A DNA stretch of 64,000 bases. Source: Chloroflexota bacterium (lineage in GTDB: Bacteria; Chloroflexota; UBA11872). The position numbers were made by a program, and so were the translations under genes. This document shows positions 63,515-64,000 of the stretch, piece by piece. The notes beneath the pieces are model-generated. The model was not told where the DNA came from. It did not search any database and saw only the letters and a list, made by a program, of their open reading frames with translations. The stretch covers positions 116,829 to 180,828 of the forward strand of contig JAJDZU010000014.1 in the NCBI GenBank assembly GCA_022824495.1. The letters run 5' to 3'. The first letter of the stretch is position 1; every line of letters starts with the position of its first letter.

Positions 63515-63999
63515 CTCGTGGTCAAAGGTAGGCTACGGCTCGACGCGCCGACCTGCTGCACGCTGCTGGAATTGTCGCCCGGCCACGAGGCGCCGTTGGC
63601 CCGCATCACCACGCGGAATCCCGTCAGCGCGGTGCCGCCTGTCTCCGTCGGCGCCTGCCAGCGCGCCGTGAACGCCCGCGCCTTCGGATTCGGCGCCGTC
63701 GGGCGCGCGGGCGCCGCCGGCGCGGTCGCCGTCACGGTCACGGTCTGGCTGGCCGCGCCTTCGTTGGTCGTGAGGCCCGACCGCCGCACCACCGCCGTGA
63801 CCGTGCCACTGCCCGCCGCACAGCCATGCACCGTGAACGTCAGGCGCTGGGACGCCACTCCCGTGACGCTGCGTGATTGCGAGGCCGTCCCGCACGCCCC
63901 GATCCCCAGGCTGCTGGTGTTGCGCGAGACGATGACGTCGTAGGCGAGCACCGTGGTGAGATTGAAGGCCTCGACCGTGAAGCTGTCGCGGCCGCCGTA
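63511..63999 (-). CDS. FN3/Ig-like N-terminal segment of the same protease, cut by the window edge
   Basis: The frame is open to the right edge (YGGRDSFTVEAFNLTTVLAYDV...), so the 5' end lies outside. It holds an Ala/Thr-rich Ig-like beta domain ('CAAGSGTVTAVVRRSGLTTN', 'ASQTVTVTATAPAAPARPTA') and most of one FN3 domain ('ARAFTARWQAPTETGGTALT', 'GFRVVMRANGASWPGDN'). It stops at TGA in 'LPLTTS', four nt inside the start of the next frame. A single missing base in the CCTTT run restores continuity. Confidence 0.7.
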   Translation of the reverse strand, partial: YGGRDSFTVEAFNLTTVLAYDVIVSRNTSSLGIGACGTASQSRSVTGVASQRLTFTVHGCAAGSGTVTAVVRRSGLTTNEGAASQTVTVTATAPAAPARPTAPNPKARAFTARWQAPTETGGTALTGFRVVMRANGASWPGDNSSSVQQVGASSRSLPLTTS

Positions 64000-64000
64000 C

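Overview
The window is GC-rich bacterial chromosome with tightly packed genes on both strands, and most of it is coding. The gene mix suggests a free-living or host-associated heterotroph. It includes a mandelate-racemase-type enolase, two aldo/keto reductases, a Gfo/Idh/MocA oxidoreductase, a phytanoyl-CoA dioxygenase, a sulfatase-like enzyme, a heterotetrameric sarcosine oxidase, an alpha-glucan phosphorylase of the DUF3417 type and a MARTX-free set of exported lipoproteins. Repeated interspersed palindromes and this catabolic profile would fit Chloroflexota (for example SAR202-like or Anaerolineae-like lineages). That is a low-confidence inference, because no ribosomal RNA or ribosomal protein gene is present to test it.

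Layout. 1-1.3 kb: the end of a helical hypothetical protein with a good terminator, then a DUF1697 gene. 1.4-16.1 kb: an unusual expanded locus of five paralogous, membrane-anchored DUF3887-alpha/beta hydrolases, all on the minus strand. Two small proteins that carry the C-terminal signature of phage tail tape-measure proteins are interleaved with them. The two tape-measure-like genes share a near-consensus promoter, a 260-nt leader and a following long hairpin, so they are copies of one module. A decayed copy of the 5' end of an aldo/keto reductase lies between hydrolases 1 and 2, and the intact gene lies beyond hydrolase 2, showing how part of the array was duplicated. An enolase-superfamily dehydratase also sits inside this region.

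16.3-22.2 kb: catabolic oxidoreductases, RtcB, PhyH, and a sulfatase-like gene with Thr at the nucleophile position. 22.3-22.5 kb: tRNA-Phe and tRNA-Val. 22.7-34.0 kb: mostly housekeeping genes (SPFH protein, exported glycoside hydrolase, 7Fe ferredoxin, glucan phosphorylase, an ABC ATPase followed by a DtxR-type regulator, MscS channel, zinc alcohol dehydrogenase, SLC13 transporter). 34.1-34.9 kb: a tandem pair of tiny coiled-coil membrane proteins that differ in the number of 11-residue repeats. 35.0-40.1 kb: a complete soxBDAG sarcosine oxidase operon. 40.5-44.2 kb: an MBL-fold hydrolase and a large transketolase-like ThDP enzyme. 44.4-49.0 kb: a toxin-first RelE/HTH module, a 963-residue adenine methyltransferase with an extra N-terminal domain, and two NUDIX hydrolases. 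49.1-54.2 kb: trpS, sthA, aconitase. 54.5-55.1 kb: VapBC.

55.4-64.0 kb: an exported surface operon read right to left. It encodes an FN3-repeat matrixin metalloprotease (5' end outside the window and broken by two single-base frameshifts), a seven-blade PD40 beta-propeller lipoprotein, and a 1351-residue LRR/FN3/cadherin protein. Intergenic spaces from 30 kb onwards hold at least two families of short palindromic repeats.

The best candidates for something undescribed are the tape-measure-like/hydrolase array, the lone methyltransferase beside a toxin-antitoxin pair, and the three-gene exported protease/propeller/cadherin operon. All functions are read from sequence motifs by eye; no database search was run.
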